DNA from: Saxidomus purpurata
Taxonomy: Eukaryota; Mollusca; Bivalvia; Venerida; Veneridae
DNA: 64,000 bases
Direction: 5' to 3'
Assembly (NCBI GenBank): GCA_022818135.1
Contig: JAFMSR010000010.1
Span: 28,024,710 to 28,088,709 of the forward strand
The translations under genes were made by a program, and so were the position numbers. Shown here one piece after another: positions 21,801 to 33,941 of the stretch (position 1 is its first letter; each line of letters starts with the position of its first letter). Below the pieces are notes generated by a model that did no database searches, was not told the DNA's origin, and saw nothing but the letters and a program-made list of their open reading frames with translations.

Positions 21801-23247
21801 ATAAAACTTAAGACCTTAACAGGGACACAACCATGCAACAGAGTGTTGTCACTTGCTGCAGTTGTCTTATATTGCCATGAGAAACATTATGCCAAGTTTG
21901 AAGTAAATATGTTTAATAGTATAGAAGTTATTAGCGTTTATAAAAAAACTAACAAATTCAGACGCCAGCATAAAATGAAGAGTCAGTAAATAGACAAACT
22001 TTCAAGAAAACTTGTGTAAAGATACTTGATCATTCACAATTTTCAATACATTTATTTACCTAATAATAATACTTACATTATTCAATAAGCACTCAAGTCT
22101 TGTTTCTGTATCTCCGACTCTCCATACACGTAAATAATCACCACTAGTTGCTAGGAGGTCTGGAAACACTCCCTTCTGTAATACATATATAAATATTTAT
22201 TAGGACTATTTCATTTTATGTCTTTATAATTAATTGTTTGGTTGGTCAACCATTGGATGGCAGTGGTATACTCCACATAAGGCCTGAACAATTCATCAGA
22301 TTGTGACGGGTTGGACCTTAAACTTCATTCCATGCATGATACACAGGAAAAGAGCAAGTTGCAGAAGAGAAAATGTTAACAAACAGATCAGTTTACTTAT
22401 GAAACTTTGTTCAATATTTTATCCATTTCTTTTTTTTCATCAAAGAAAATTAACTTTAATTCTAACACAAGCTGCTGCTTTTCCTATATAAACAATTAGG
22501 GAAAAGCCTGTATTTTATTTTACGTGTTAGATGCGAAATAATAAATTGTTCCCTTTAGTATACTTTATTGTTGAATAAAATACAGTCAGTCATTTGGCAC
22601 TCGTGATTTAATTACTACGCATCCAAATTCCTGACTATATTTTATTCAATGATAAAATACAGGGAGGCATTTATTATTTCTTAAATACTGACACTACCAA
22701 AAGAAATAGAAAATTTTCTGTCTGATAGCACATATTAAATGCCAACACATTCAACAGCTAAATGTAGAAACCAATGAGAATCTTCTGGAACTAAGACTTC
22801 AGAAATAGAAGTGAATGTACTTACAGTGTCTGGAATCCACATGATCTTTGTTGTGGGATATGGATGGTCAAATGTTCCTTTTGATGTGAATTCTGATGTG
22901 TCCTCATCAAGTGATACAATTTGTACCTTAAACACAAATTACAAAATAAGACAGTCTGGACCTCTCTTCAATACATGTATATGTAAATGCATTCAGTGAA
23001 CTTATTTTAAAAGATCAAATGTAAACGTATCCATATTCAGTAAAGCCCCTACAACATGACTTAAACAAAATGTAATACATGTATATACCTTATTATTGTA
23101 CTCTTCAACAAAACTACCCAATGCCAGTCTGAAGCGTTTGTCAGGTCGGATCCCCCAGTTCATACTGTATACACACCAAGGAGCTTCATATTTATAGATT
23201 TCTTTCCGCTTTGGAGCACCTGGCTGCTGACTTGGTATAACACTCAT
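18843..23247 (-). CDS. DCAF7: DDB1- and CUL4-associated factor 7 (WD40 protein WDR68/HAN11)
   Basis: DCAF7 is a WD40 scaffold that binds DYRK1 and HIPK2 kinases and the CUL4-DDB1 ubiquitin ligase. Eight coding exons, 5' to 3' on the minus strand: 23247-23089, 22926-22825, 22175-22077, 21545-21432, 20846-20714, 20197-20046, 19634-19517, 19015-18843. They total 1050 nt, 349 aa plus stop; the human protein is 342 aa. Phases are 0,0,0,0,1,0,1 and all junctions are GT-AG. Diagnostic segments are the N-terminal [33 protein letters not shown], the WD-type endings [20 protein letters not shown] and ALIWDI, and the C-terminal [19 protein letters not shown] possible acceptor at 23282 implies a non-coding 5' exon upstream, perhaps near the CpG-richer 23850-24060. 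The reading is very confident. Confidence 0.96.
19335..19503 (-). mobile_element. tRNA-derived SINE, family A, in DCAF7 intron 7
   Basis: Minus-strand copy with GGTTAAGGTGTCTGCC (box A), GGTTTGAGTCCCC (box B), CCAGTACTGGTTTGTCC and the AAGCTTTCTTCACAATCAAGC tail. Its head begins only about 14 nt past the exon 7 splice donor at 19516. Confidence 0.7.
20250..20540 (-). mobile_element. 3'-end fragment of GCTCACCTG-type element in DCAF7 intron 5
   Basis: The plus strand begins AACAAGAGGGCCAGGATTGCCC and then GCTCACCTGAG, the reversed 3' hairpin and inner motif of the family. The rest is unlike the other copies. It is interrupted by the tiny insertion at 20452-20510. Confidence 0.5.
20452..20510 (+). 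mobile_element. tiny ~60-bp element, copy 1
   Basis: A core with ACCTCGAACGAGG (hairpin), then CTGGTGGACCCAA and CACAAATACAAA. It is flanked by direct repeats CCTGGGATACAT (20438-20449 and 20511-20522). The same core occurs at 51451-51511 and 60824-60881. Confidence 0.7.
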
Positions 23248-23849
23248 TTTGTGCCCTACGGTGTCAAAATAATCCAGAAAACTGAAATAAGATAAAGATT
23301 ATAAGATTATATTTTTGAAGTATTTCAGAGTTGCAGAGAGTGGAGTTTATTAATATATTAATACAGTAAATTTATTACTGATTCATGTCACTCCTAATTT
23401 GGTGAAAAAAAAAAACAACAGCGAAAGGCATACTTTAAAGTTTCCTAATATATCAATGTAAAGATACTAAAATTATTTATCCTTTTAAAGATTATTACTT
23501 TAAAGTTTTGTCCAGTGCGAACAAAGATATAGGTTCAAAACAAAGAGATGTACAGATTCATGTGGATATGTTGGGAGGTCTTGTTTTATAAACAAAATAG
23601 ATTATTCTGATTTATTTTGAAATTATTAAACATCAATTTCATGAAATCATAACCAGAGTAATATATAAATGTTTATGGACCTATTTTCAATTAAATAATA
23701 GTTGATTAGCCTTCTTTCAGTGGTGATATTTATTGTCTTGCACATTCATATCTTGTTTTGATAAGGTGCGAATTTGATACAATTTGCTCATTTCTTAACC
23801 TGAACTTTTTGTTTTCATTATCAAGGAAAAGCCAAGCAATTCAATGGAG

Positions 23850-24060
23850 TCACTATGCGGCCGTTTGGAGTGAAAATTTCAATCGCGGGACATCGCGTTT
23901 TTCTTAGTATTTTGGGGTGTCTTCGCATGAAGTGAAAAAATATTTTAATTAAAATATTGGTATAACACACCTGTAAAGGCAACTTATTGAATTTAGAATC
24001 ACAAAGATCGAATCAGACATCGCCGTCGTTGTTTTTCGTTGAAAATTGCCGCTGCTGTAT
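23850..24060 (-). promoter_or_regulatory. possible DCAF7 promoter region
   Basis: A CpG-richer pocket (ATGCGGCCG, ATCGCGGGACATCGCG, ATCGCCGTCGTTG) in otherwise AT-rich DNA, 0.6-0.8 kb upstream of the start codon. It fits the first non-coding exon or core promoter. Inference from composition only. Confidence 0.3.
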
Positions 24061-24162
24061 ACTATCACACCTTAATGTTGTTTTTTATTGTTTCAAAAAG
24101 TCTTGTTATTTTTTTGTCAGAACCTAAATTATTTATCACCTTTATCATAATTTTTATTATAA

Positions 24163-24239
24163 TTTTTAACGGAAATAAATATTTTAAATTCAACATAAAG
24201 GCTTTATGTTGATTTAAAATATTTATTTCCGTTAAAAAT
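24163..24239. repeat. near-perfect 38-bp-arm hairpin
   Basis: Arms 24163-24200 and 24202-24239 are inverse complements with one mismatch and a single-base spacer. Transcription of either strand would give a very stable hairpin. The outer arm reads TTTTTAACGGAAATAAAT. The origin could be a MITE core or a small-RNA precursor. Confidence 0.75.
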
Positions 24240-25272
24240 TCACTGTAACTGGTCCCTTAGCATTGTCACTCACGATAGGTGTGAAAAATATGGCCTGTCA
24301 TACTAATCCAGTCAATTTTAAAATTGTTTGCAAATCCAAGCTGTGTGACACCACTGACTGAGTTCTGAATGCAAAAAGTATTTATCAATTAACATTTCCA
24401 GAATTTTTTGTTCTGTATTTAAATCAAAACGTTGTTTTAAAGAAAATCGCTGTGTTCCAGCTTGTCCGTTTAATTGTTTCATCAACTGTCAAAGCCAACG
24501 TTTTTCCAGTAACAATTTTCTACTATTTATTTTAATGAATAACCTTTGCCAAAATATTTATTTGTACTGCAACCTCTCTTATTCATAAAGCTAAGGCTGC
24601 AGGTGTACCCACAGATGCACATTGTACATGTGAGTTTGTTTGATCTTAGTGAAGCATGTGGCATCAAACAGACGGAGATATTTGACTGTTATAGACATGA
24701 AAAAGTAATTCTGGACAATAGTCTGATAATTTTGGATTATATAGAAATAAAAGTTTGAAATAGATAATGTTATGAGTAAGTTTTATTTTGGTGATAAAAA
24801 TATTGAACACGCTATACAAATGTATGTCGGTCGGCAAATATTTTTGAATGTAATATGCATACAACTCAAAATATTTCACGTGTAGACACATTTCTACCAA
24901 ATTCTAACAAATTTGATTTTTATGTCCCATAAACCGATTCATTTACCTGTAAAATCACTCTAAGTGCCACAACTTTACTCCCGCGAAGTGACGCAATATT
25001 TCTCCGTACGCGAAGTCACTTCAGGCACTCCAAGCTCACTGAAGTCATGTTAGTGAAAAACTCCACACTTCACGTTATTTGCATATACAGTAGCATTGTT
25101 TATTGGACATCATTGTACTATTATACAGAAGGTTGTTTGAAGATTCGAGTTTTTTTTGTTAGATTGTAGTAAATGTGGTGTTAACTTATTATGATTTCCA
25201 ATTACACATTAATTAATGTATTGTATTTTCTCGTTGATAGATAGCAGCTACAGTTTCATTCATACACTCCCT
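24240..25272. other. intergenic, nothing recognised
   Basis: AT-rich sequence. A short imperfect repetition of CGCGAAGT.AC is seen at about 24990-25020. No gene found. Confidence 0.4.
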
Positions 25273-25281
25273 TTAAATGAA

Positions 25282-27366
25282 GGCAGTGGCTAGAGTTACG
25301 CCTCCGAGTCTAGAGTTACGGAAGTTCCGTATCTCTAGCAAAACCCTAAGGCTAGGAAAGGCTAGAGTTACGGAAGTTTATAAAGGTATGTATATTGCTT
25401 TAATATATGCATGATAATGTATTGTATATTTTACCACTATTCGTGAATAAACTGATCTGTTGTATGTACGACAATTTCACAGGCACCATTTTGGTTATAA
25501 TTTAATATGTTGCTAATATCAGAACTATCATTGTCATGTTGTATATTCTTGCACATATTTATGTGTTCTGTTTACAAAGAACGCTAATTAAACAATAGTA
25601 AGATAAAGAAAAGAAGAATATTAGAATTCTAATAGTACGAAAAACGTAAACCAAAAAAAAAATAATTAAGATTAATTTTTAAATATAACCAGGGTTCTCG
25701 CTTAAATCCGCGTATTTGTACGCATAGTTTTCCCAAAAGGACGCTAAAAAAATCCGACAATGATTCCACGGGACGCATACAATTTCTGTGAAACGCGTGC
25801 CGCCGATTCATGACAATATACAAGACACGATTTAACAGCTGATGAAAGGTAAATCTGTGTACCCGCTTCGCGCGTAAACCAATAAACACACGTGGTGTTT
25901 TCCAATACTTGATTGACAGGTGTCGTGTGTAATTGTGTTTATGTAGACATGCGACATTGTATATATTGAATTAACATCATTTTATGCCTACAAAGAAAGG
26001 CCGAATACTTTAATTGTGATATTTGGATTAAATCATGTTCAAGTTAGTCGCGTGTTTGCAGAGGAGTGACCGAAAATTAGCGTGTTTGCACATTGATAAC
26101 CTTTGTCTTCCGGAAACATTGCAAATTAAAAAGACATGATCATTGCTCAATTTTTAATATCGTTTTAACAATGAAAACATTTTGAGGTATATACGATTGG
26201 TGTTTGAGCATTTTATACAGTTTCAAAACACCTCTTAGACTAGCCCAACTAATAGTGCGCGACGGCCGCGTAAATATCATACATCTATAAATATCTGTTT
26301 GTAAAATCGGTCGGTCTTTCAGTCGATATATTGAGGCTACTCTTAGACTAGATAAAATAACTTTGGACAAAGTGGGCGTAAAGGAAATGCCCGACCGACG
26401 ATTCTGAAAGTTCGGTGAAAAAAGATAGAAATGTATGGAATGATTCTTGGTATGGCACATTTCCTTGGATTGAAAAAGTGACTCATAATGATAGTTTAGC
26501 AATCTGTTCGTGGTGTAAAGAGTCAAAACGCACGAGTGCAGTGCTTATTAAACGTAAGAGTAATGAATCAGATTACTAAATAAGCACTTTCATTTTGCTA
26601 TAAAAATATCAGTATTTCGACTCTGATACACTGGCATTGCTTGAAGCTTGTTATATATTTTGCATATATTCATATTTAAAAACAATACAGTTGAAAAAAA
26701 ACCCACACTTTTGTTTCCTTGTGTTATCCCAGGTAATCTATTGATATCATACCATTGCAATACTGTAACACTTTCATGTAGAAGCCAATCTTCGGTTTGG
26801 GTCAGCACGCTGTACTTAAAAACATGGGACTCCCATTATTTTCAGATGGGACTCCTATTTTTTCTGACATAGGAGTCCTGGACTCCTACTTTCAAAATCC
26901 TACAGAGAACCCTGATAACAGCTGTACTTTCGATCTTTCCTTTTTGTCAAGATTTGAGTGCCTTCTCGTGGCGTGGCTTAAATGTAGTCGGACAATTAAA
27001 TACAAAAAAAAAACACATTTTACTTAACTTCTATCATGCTTTGCACAACATGTGATATAATTGTCCAACTGCAATGGAACACTCAAGTAAAGACGAAGAT
27101 AACAACGATACTTCCGATATTTATGTATTACCAAAATGGCGGCTATGAAGTCGCTGCATTTGCCGACAGATCGGTTTATTCACTATTACAGGTGAAATAT
27201 TTAAGTTTACAATACATTATCATGCATATTTAAAGCAACATACATATACCTTTATAAACTTCCGTAACTCTAGCCTTTCCTCTTAGGGTTTTGCTAGAGA
27301 TACGGAACTTCCGTAACTCTAGACTCGGGGGGCTAGAGTTACGGTACCGTAACTCTAGCCACTGCC
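25282..27366. mobile_element. 2.1-kb long-TIR DNA element with 9-bp target duplication
   Basis: The ends read GGCAGTGGCTAGAGTTACG (from 25282) and its exact inverse complement up to 27366. Inverted similarity continues inward at least 190 bp and in weaker form about 300 bp (TTTATAAAGGTAT; GCATGATAATGTATTGTA; the inverse of CCATTTTGG). TTAAATGAA flanks both ends (25273-25281 and 27367-27375). No transposase is visible. Long TIRs with a 9-bp duplication fit a non-autonomous Mutator-like or foldback element. Another element is nested inside (25690-26914). Confidence 0.75.
25690..26914 (+). mobile_element. TIR element nested in the 25282 element
   Basis: CAGGGTTCTC at 25690-25699 and GAGAACCCTG at 26905-26914 are 10-bp inverted ends, flanked by a possible ATAAC duplication. 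The text near the left end (CCGCGTATTTGTACGC, GGACGCTAAAAAAATCCGA) is found inverted near 37150-37230 in the element at 36177-37375, so the two are relatives in opposite orientation. Confidence 0.6.
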
Positions 27367-27375
27367 TTAAATGAA

Positions 27376-29489
27376 AAAAGGGCTGTCCCTGTCTTGACTG
27401 TCCTGGTTTTGGGCCGTCCAGACTTGTTTCCTACTCTTTTATAAAATTTGTTTTGCGACAAATATTTGCTTCGGTGAGCCATAACCTGCAAGTTCATTTG
27501 GACTATTTATGCAATTTATTTCTTTTTCAGTCAATCAAATTTTATTTAAACACTGAAATATTTTAATTCACAACAACTGGCAAAAAATTGTTGATAGTCT
27601 GGTCTGACGGGATAATTGCAGTTAGCAAATGTGTATTACATCTCATCAGAGATTACAACATTGTGCCAGAGATGAACCAGCTTTAAATCTCTGTAATATC
27701 AACGACTCCGGTGAGTTATAAAATTCGTGAATGTACAAGTAACCTGCCACAACACAGGTCTCATCATATCCGAAATCGTGCATCTAATTGATGCTTCATT
27801 CCGGACTCATCGCCTTTCTTGGGAACTTACGTTTTGTTTAGTAATAAGTGTATTGATGAACAATACTAATGGCTTGTTGATTCTTAATTATTCAGGCGTT
27901 AGTTTGTAGATTTACTAAGAAAACAAACAAAAACATATCTAAGCAAATTTTTTGTTTGGCAGCCATTTGTCTCCCACAATGCATCATAAATATAGGTCTG
28001 AAACCACTAAATATACAGAGATACCATTCGACGGTCTTTGACGGTCTCCGGTCTTTCTTTATCGCAAATTTATATATTTGTGGCAAATTAATAAATGTAT
28101 AGGCACATTGCTTGTTATTGTTCTTAACTGAAAGTATGCATATTGTTTTTTTTAAATATTCAAGATGGACCTATTTCGGCATAATATCGCTGATATCAAG
28201 TGGTTTCACCCCCTAGTCATTTCACCCCTAGTCGCTTCACTTCCTTGTCATTTCATCCCTATTCATTGTACCCCCTATTGTAATATACTGATTAAGTATG
28301 TGTGAAATGTATTAATATTGTGAAATGTACTATTGTTATATTGATTTTTCAATTACAGAGTAATTAAATATAACTATAGAATAGTTAGCACATAATAAGT
28401 ACATCTCTTTGAAGAAATAAGATAGAATTAAAATAAATGTTTCGACTGTTCTAAAAAAGTTAAATGATTTTGAAAACATTAAATGATAAATATGTTGAAC
28501 ATTTGCTGTTTCTGTGCTTTTAGATATCTTTTGACCTATCAAACGTATTTACCAAAGATATATCAACTAGTTACAGTAAATTATGTGTTTTGAAGTTAAA
28601 TATTACACACACAAATAAATACGGTCATGTTATGATAAACATGTATAACAAACTATTTACTAGCTGATTAGAAATACTCACTTTGGCACCTGAATAAAAT
28701 ACTGCAGAAATAAAAAAAAGCTAAATTTCCAAATGGTACTTTAAATATTTGATTTAAATATATCACATTACAGTGTCTTATAACGTCACTAATTGAATAT
28801 TAACTAACAATAATGAAAACTAAGCATTATACTATTAAAGAGATGACCTCATTTTGTTAAGTAAAAGACTTATAAACCAAATAGAAATTTCTACCCATTA
28901 ACATCTAGATATGCAAATTATATTTTATTTGATTGATTTAAGTATTGAACAGGAGTCATTTTTTATTAAAACAATAAAACAAATTCACATTTATTTTATT
29001 TTTTTTGGAGGGGGGGGGGGGAGGGGTGAATCATCTAGGGTTTTGGGAGGTGAAATTATTCATATCGCTGACCTGAGAAGTACTTATGACCAAATGTGAC
29101 TAAAATTCAACCTTAGACTATATGTCAATAACCCAAACATTCTGTTTGACCTTCGTAAGACAAACAATCTGACCAATTTACTTGATAATTTGCTACAAAA
29201 CGTAACTTCAATCTGATGATCTAGTTTTTAATCCCAGCTAGGTGATCCACACAAACACTCCGACCAAATTTCATTATGAGTATGTACTAAATATCACAGT
29301 GTCCTAGCGTACAGTTAGCCGAAACGGAAGTTGCTGCTCTGTACGCTGATGATCAGTTAGTTGTTGGCACAAATTGAGGCCACCACGGTCTAGATTTTGT
29401 ATTGAAAGTTTATTTAAATCGTCTTTTTAGAAGGAGATATTTTTGGGATGAGTGTACCAGTTATTTATACTTTTATTGTGATCATCTTT
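27376..29489. other. intergenic with minisatellite and G-tract
   Basis: No gene recognised. 28195-28280 has about five 15-16 bp units of the type TTTCACCCCCTAGTCA. 28997-29020 is a long G-tract inside GGAGGGG. The remainder is AT-rich single-copy-looking DNA. Confidence 0.5.
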
Positions 29490-30379
29490 GCTTCAAGTAA
29501 GGTGTAGTGTAGTTGCAATCGGCCTTCGTTCCCAGTTTGATCACTGTCAAATTGACGAAACGGCCAGAGAAAATTTGACTTTGTGTTCGCATATTTTATT
29601 GTATATATAGTTTCTGGTTTATAATTGCGCCGGCGTGGAAGAAAAAAAATATTTTTCTGACTCGTACACTTCCTTGAATCGAGATTGAATGACTTGATGC
29701 AGAAAAAAAACTGTCTTGTTCCGTCACTGAAAGTGACCCGACTGTACGCCTAATTGCAACTGTACACAATCGTTAGTTGTGCAGAAGTATAAACAAAATA
29801 TGTACGCTTAGTTGTCGATATAATATAATATTTCTGATAAATTTAGTGTTTGATAATATCATTAATGAACGATAACAAGTATAAATCAATGTTATTTCTG
29901 CCATGGTTTCCACGTTTTAAAAAGCCGCTACTATAGTTGCATTTTTTCCACTTCAAGTAATTTTTAATGTATATCGGGCCTGTTCAAGACGATTTAATGT
30001 ATGTCCGGGTCCGTCTTTACATCCTTACTACAGATGAAGCATGAAATACTAGTTTTGAACTGAGTCCTAATATAAGGTTACATTAGGACCCAGTTTTGAA
30101 CAATAAAAGCCGATTTGAAAATCAATCAATGTTAACATTAGACACGCTGATATTTTGTGTCAAGAAAAGAGCTCAAAAACTCAATACTTTGTCGAATAAT
30201 TAGATACGTCTTTACTTTGAACCTATTGTGGATCAATAATTGACAGGCGCCATATTGGCAGGAACTGACTGGACCCAGAACTGATCAGCCAATATTTTCT
30301 CTGAGTTTTATTATTATTAATAGCAAAAAATAGATAAGATTTTATGTGATTGCTTACAATTTCATTTGTGTCTTTTTAG

Positions 30380-30501
30380 GTTTGCCTCCGGAAGATGTTA
30401 TATTGGTAAAGAATGACCATCGGTCGAAATTGACATACGAGGACCGTGTGGACTACCTCATCAATTGGTCGAAATTAACAAATCCTGGCATTCAGAGTTA
30501 T
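30380..30501 (+). other. exon-like open segment inside the inverted-arm element
   Basis: Bounded by a good acceptor (TCTTTTTAG) and a donor (GTATGG). It encodes about 40 residues including LPPEDVILVKNDHRSKL and TYEDRVDYLINWSKL. The composition is protein-like but no family is recognised. It could be an exon of an element-encoded or captured gene. Confidence 0.3.
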
Positions 30502-32008
30502 GTATGGTTATAATTATGTTGAAACGGATGAATGGGTGACCTTTTCCTTCGTTGTATGATTGGCATACATTATGAAAGCCAACCAGGTGTCCGAAGAACA
30601 GACTACTTAGCATTGATTGGCGTTTAAGCAATACTGATAATAAAACAGGACATTGTACAAGTCCATCATGAAACGGACGAAGCTGCAATCATATATCCGT
30701 CATCATATAACCTGCAAGCATACATGGTGTTGGACGAGCAATATGTACCGGCAAAGAAGTGACATGCGGGAAGGAGCTGCGAAGTTGCTGAACCATGATA
30801 TGGTTATAGAGATAAAAATCCAGAGACAAAATTAATGATAATGATGCATCAATATTGAGTGACAAGTTAATGCAAAACTGTTACAAAATTCCATGCACAT
30901 CCTAAACAGTATCCTGAAAAATATTGTAACTAATTCATGCAAGACATATCAAATTTGATGTGCTATAAAAGCTTAAGGGTAGCTAGGGTAACTTATAATG
31001 TATAATTATAAATATGTTGTCAGCAAATGTATTCCCCGCTACAGTATTCAGGTCTTAAATATAGAGGTTGGATCTTGAAACTACCCAACACATTCTAAAA
31101 AAAAGTTACAGTCATATTCTTATCAAACAAGGAACATAATGAGAATATAAGAATTTATTGTTCTAAATTTTCTATAACTGTTAAATATTTCTTTTGTAAT
31201 TTTTACAAAGTTGCATGCATCCTGTTTAATACATGTATGCTATAATCATTGCAAGTGCAGACCACTATGTGTTCATGTGAATCAGAAATCAACAGAAACA
31301 CTCAAATTGTAGAAAAAGTTAAAATTCGCCGTGTCACTGCATATTTGCTTCATCATACTTTATTGATTATTTTAATGGATTTTAATCGCTCTTTAAATGA
31401 GGAGACGTTCATTTAGTTTTTACATGTACAAACAGAGGAATTTTGAATCAATGAAGAATAAGTGGTGGTTAATAAAGAGCATAATAAAATAATATCAAGT
31501 TTTATATCGTCAGGTGGTTGTGTTCTTCCTATCCTATCTAGCAGTGATTATGAATACTGTGCACTGCCTTAACAATTTAACATGGCCATAATCATAATTG
31601 CAACACATTGACAGTATGTACATGTACACAAAAGTCCAATGGTTTTGAAATGGAAAACCGCCGTCCCATATCAATAAATGACGTCTGGTTAATACCAACA
31701 GAATCTGGTCTTTCACATTCAGTTTATATGGCAAAACTTAGAGAAAGAGTAGAAATCGGTGTCATGAAGGCAGAAAAGTCCTGTGTATTACCGTCCAGTA
31801 AAAAGTCAGTATCGTTTGTAATGCTGTCTGCACTGAATTCTTTGACAGAAAGCTGAGTTCCGTTGTACATGTATCTTGTCCACTTAGATATAAGAGTGAT
31901 CAAGTGCAACTTAGTCAATTGTATGTGTACACTTATCGACCATTACTGCCTCAATTTGATTATTTCACAATTCTGTAAAACAGTGTGCATCAACCTGCAA
32001 TACACTGT

Positions 32009-32178
32009 TCATTTTGGCAGTGGTGTAGCAATAAATGTTTGATCATTCTCCCATTGCAATGGGGAATTTTCTGTCTGCATTGGCGTTAGTTTGGATCCTT
32101 TGTAGAGTAAACCACATGTAAAGATGGCATTTGGGTGTTCTTGGTTGGTTGCCCATCCACAGATTGCATGGAACACAC
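32009..32178 (-). other. exon-like open segment inside the inverted-arm element
   Basis: Follows the minus-strand acceptor TTTTACAG and stays open for 56 codons to a TGA at 32009. It includes VFHAICGWATNQEHPNAIF and LYKGSKLTPMQTENSPLQW. A second protein-like minus frame follows at 31918-31724 (NGTQLSVKEFSADSITND). No family was recognised. It may be the terminal exons of an unknown gene, possibly decayed. Confidence 0.3.
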
Positions 32179-33479
32179 CTGTAAAATTTAAGAAAACACA
32201 TTTCAGGAAACCATAATTTATATACCGGGAAAACAGTGCATATGTAATTAAAATAAAAACATGCATTTAATCTACATACAGCTCATTTTTCTCTTGGAAT
32301 TCTTACTGACTGACGGTATGAGATTGCATTGTTGTTTTCTAACACTCATCTATAGTAAAAAAAACAAAAATAATATCAAACAGGGAATACCACGTACCAA
32401 AAAGACTTAGTATGCATTACAAACCCGGACATATATCAAAGTGTCTTGAACAGGCCCAATATACATGAAAAATTACTTGAAGTAGAGAACAACTGCAATA
32501 GCGGCTTTTCGAAACGTGAAAATCATGTCAGAACATTAATTAAATATATAAATATTTTGACAAAACACAGATCTTCAAAGATATTTATAACACTAATAAT
32601 GGCATATGTGGCCAATCAATGTGACCAATGAATACGTAATTTGGCTTGTAAACTCGATGCTAGTAAATCGAACATATGATTTGGTTTTATTCATTAGAAT
32701 TCTGAATATTAATTTTTTGAAACTAATCGTACAGTCTTATATTGAAATATTGCAACAAAACGTACAGTCGGGTCACTTTCAGTGACGAAAAAAAAACAGT
32801 TATTTTTTCTGCATCAAGACATTCAATCTCGAAGTCTACTAGTCAGAAAATATTTTTTTTCTTCCACGCCGGCACAATTATAGACCAGAAACTATATATA
32901 CAATGAAATATGCGAACACAAAGTCAAACTTTCTCTGACCGTTTCGTCAATTTGACAGTGATCAAACTGGGAACGAAGGCCGATTGCAACTATACTACAC
33001 TTTACTTTAAGGCAGCTTTTAGACCTAGGTCAAGATCTGCAAGTTTCATACAGATTAACTTCATTTTAATTTTATCTGCCCTCCATGTATATTACGTTTA
33101 ATATATGTAATCATTATTGTCAATTTACATTTCTGCTGTTAGGGAAAGTTGATTTTATTTTTATTTAAATTAAAATAAGTGAAGATTTAATAACCAATGG
33201 ATTCTTTTTTACAGTAACTCATTATCTAATACCATAGTTAAATTGGATTTTTTCACATTAGACTTAATTGTTGCCTTTCAAAATATTTAAACTAGGCTAA
33301 GAAACGATTATTTATTTTAAACAGCTTATCTAATTTTACACTTATAATGTCATTTCTTAGTCACCTTTTATTAACTTATATATTTACTTCATATATTTAT
33401 GCTACTATGTGATATATATTTAATATTTTTTAAAGTACATACTTTTTTCATGCTCAATGATTGTGATATAATAATAAAT

Positions 33480-33650
33480 GTTTGCTTTCTTAACTGGTTT
33501 CTATACATGCTACTAATAATATTGCTTCCATGTATTGTTTGTATCTGTTGTTGTTAAAAAGTCGGTCAATAGCTATTGTTAATTGTACTGATATACCAAC
33601 ATGAAATAAAATTTTGTTTGATTTGGTTTGATTTGATAAAGAAAACCATC
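33480..33650 (+). mobile_element. LINE 3' tail
   Basis: Ends in AAATAAAATTTTGTTTGATT followed by GGTTTGATTTGA repeats. The preceding 60 bp matches inversely 7182-7250, which lies next to an RT C-terminal fragment. This marks the 3' end of one LINE family. Confidence 0.55.
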
Positions 33651-33689
33651 CTGCTTTAATGCCTAAGGTACAAAATAACATAGAAAATA

Positions 33690-33785
33690 ATTCTGGTCCT
33701 TTTGGGGTGACCCTTTTTGGTATGGGCCTTTCTGGTTTTGGGCCTTTCTTGTACTGGTCCTTTTTGGAAGTGAGCCTTTCTGACG
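33690..33785. repeat. short minisatellite just upstream of eIF3M
   Basis: About five irregular units of 15-22 bp of the type GGGCCTTTCTGGTTTT / GGTCCTTTTTGG. It lies about 150 bp before the eIF3M start codon and could sit in the promoter. Confidence 0.5.
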
Positions 33786-33896
33786 CCCATTCCCGATAAC
33801 AACGAAATAGGGGCAGGTAATCCATTGGTTCGTCGTGTCATTTAGTGGTCAATAGCCTACTAATATTCGTCGCCGTAGAAAATTGATTTGTCGCAG

Positions 33897-33941
33897 ATGA
33901 CTCGGAGACACGTGCGCACCCATCCGGCTTGCTCAAAATGA
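33897..33941 (+). promoter_or_regulatory. candidate upstream ORF overlapping the eIF3M start (ATGA)
   Basis: ATG at 33897 opens a 14-codon frame (MTRRHVRTHPACSK) whose TGA (33939-33941) overlaps the eIF3M ATG (33938-33940) as ATGA. This geometry would require reinitiation or leaky scanning for eIF3M synthesis. Whether the mRNA includes 33897 is unknown. Confidence 0.45.

Larger units (their letters stand above)
29490..33015. mobile_element. 3.5-kb segment bounded by ~500-600 bp inverted arms
   Basis: The left arm 29490-30020 matches inversely the right arm 32395-33015. Best stretches are the 250 bp beginning GTTGCAATCGGCCTTCG on the left (29510-29765 against 32755-32998), and CCGCTAcTAtaGTTG through GGGCCTGTTCAAGAC (29925-29985 against 32440-32520). 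Similarity is lower in between. Exact ends and target duplication were not resolved. The interior holds exon-like pieces (see 30380-30501 and 32009-32178). It is probably a large TIR transposon or a foldback duplication. Confidence 0.6.
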
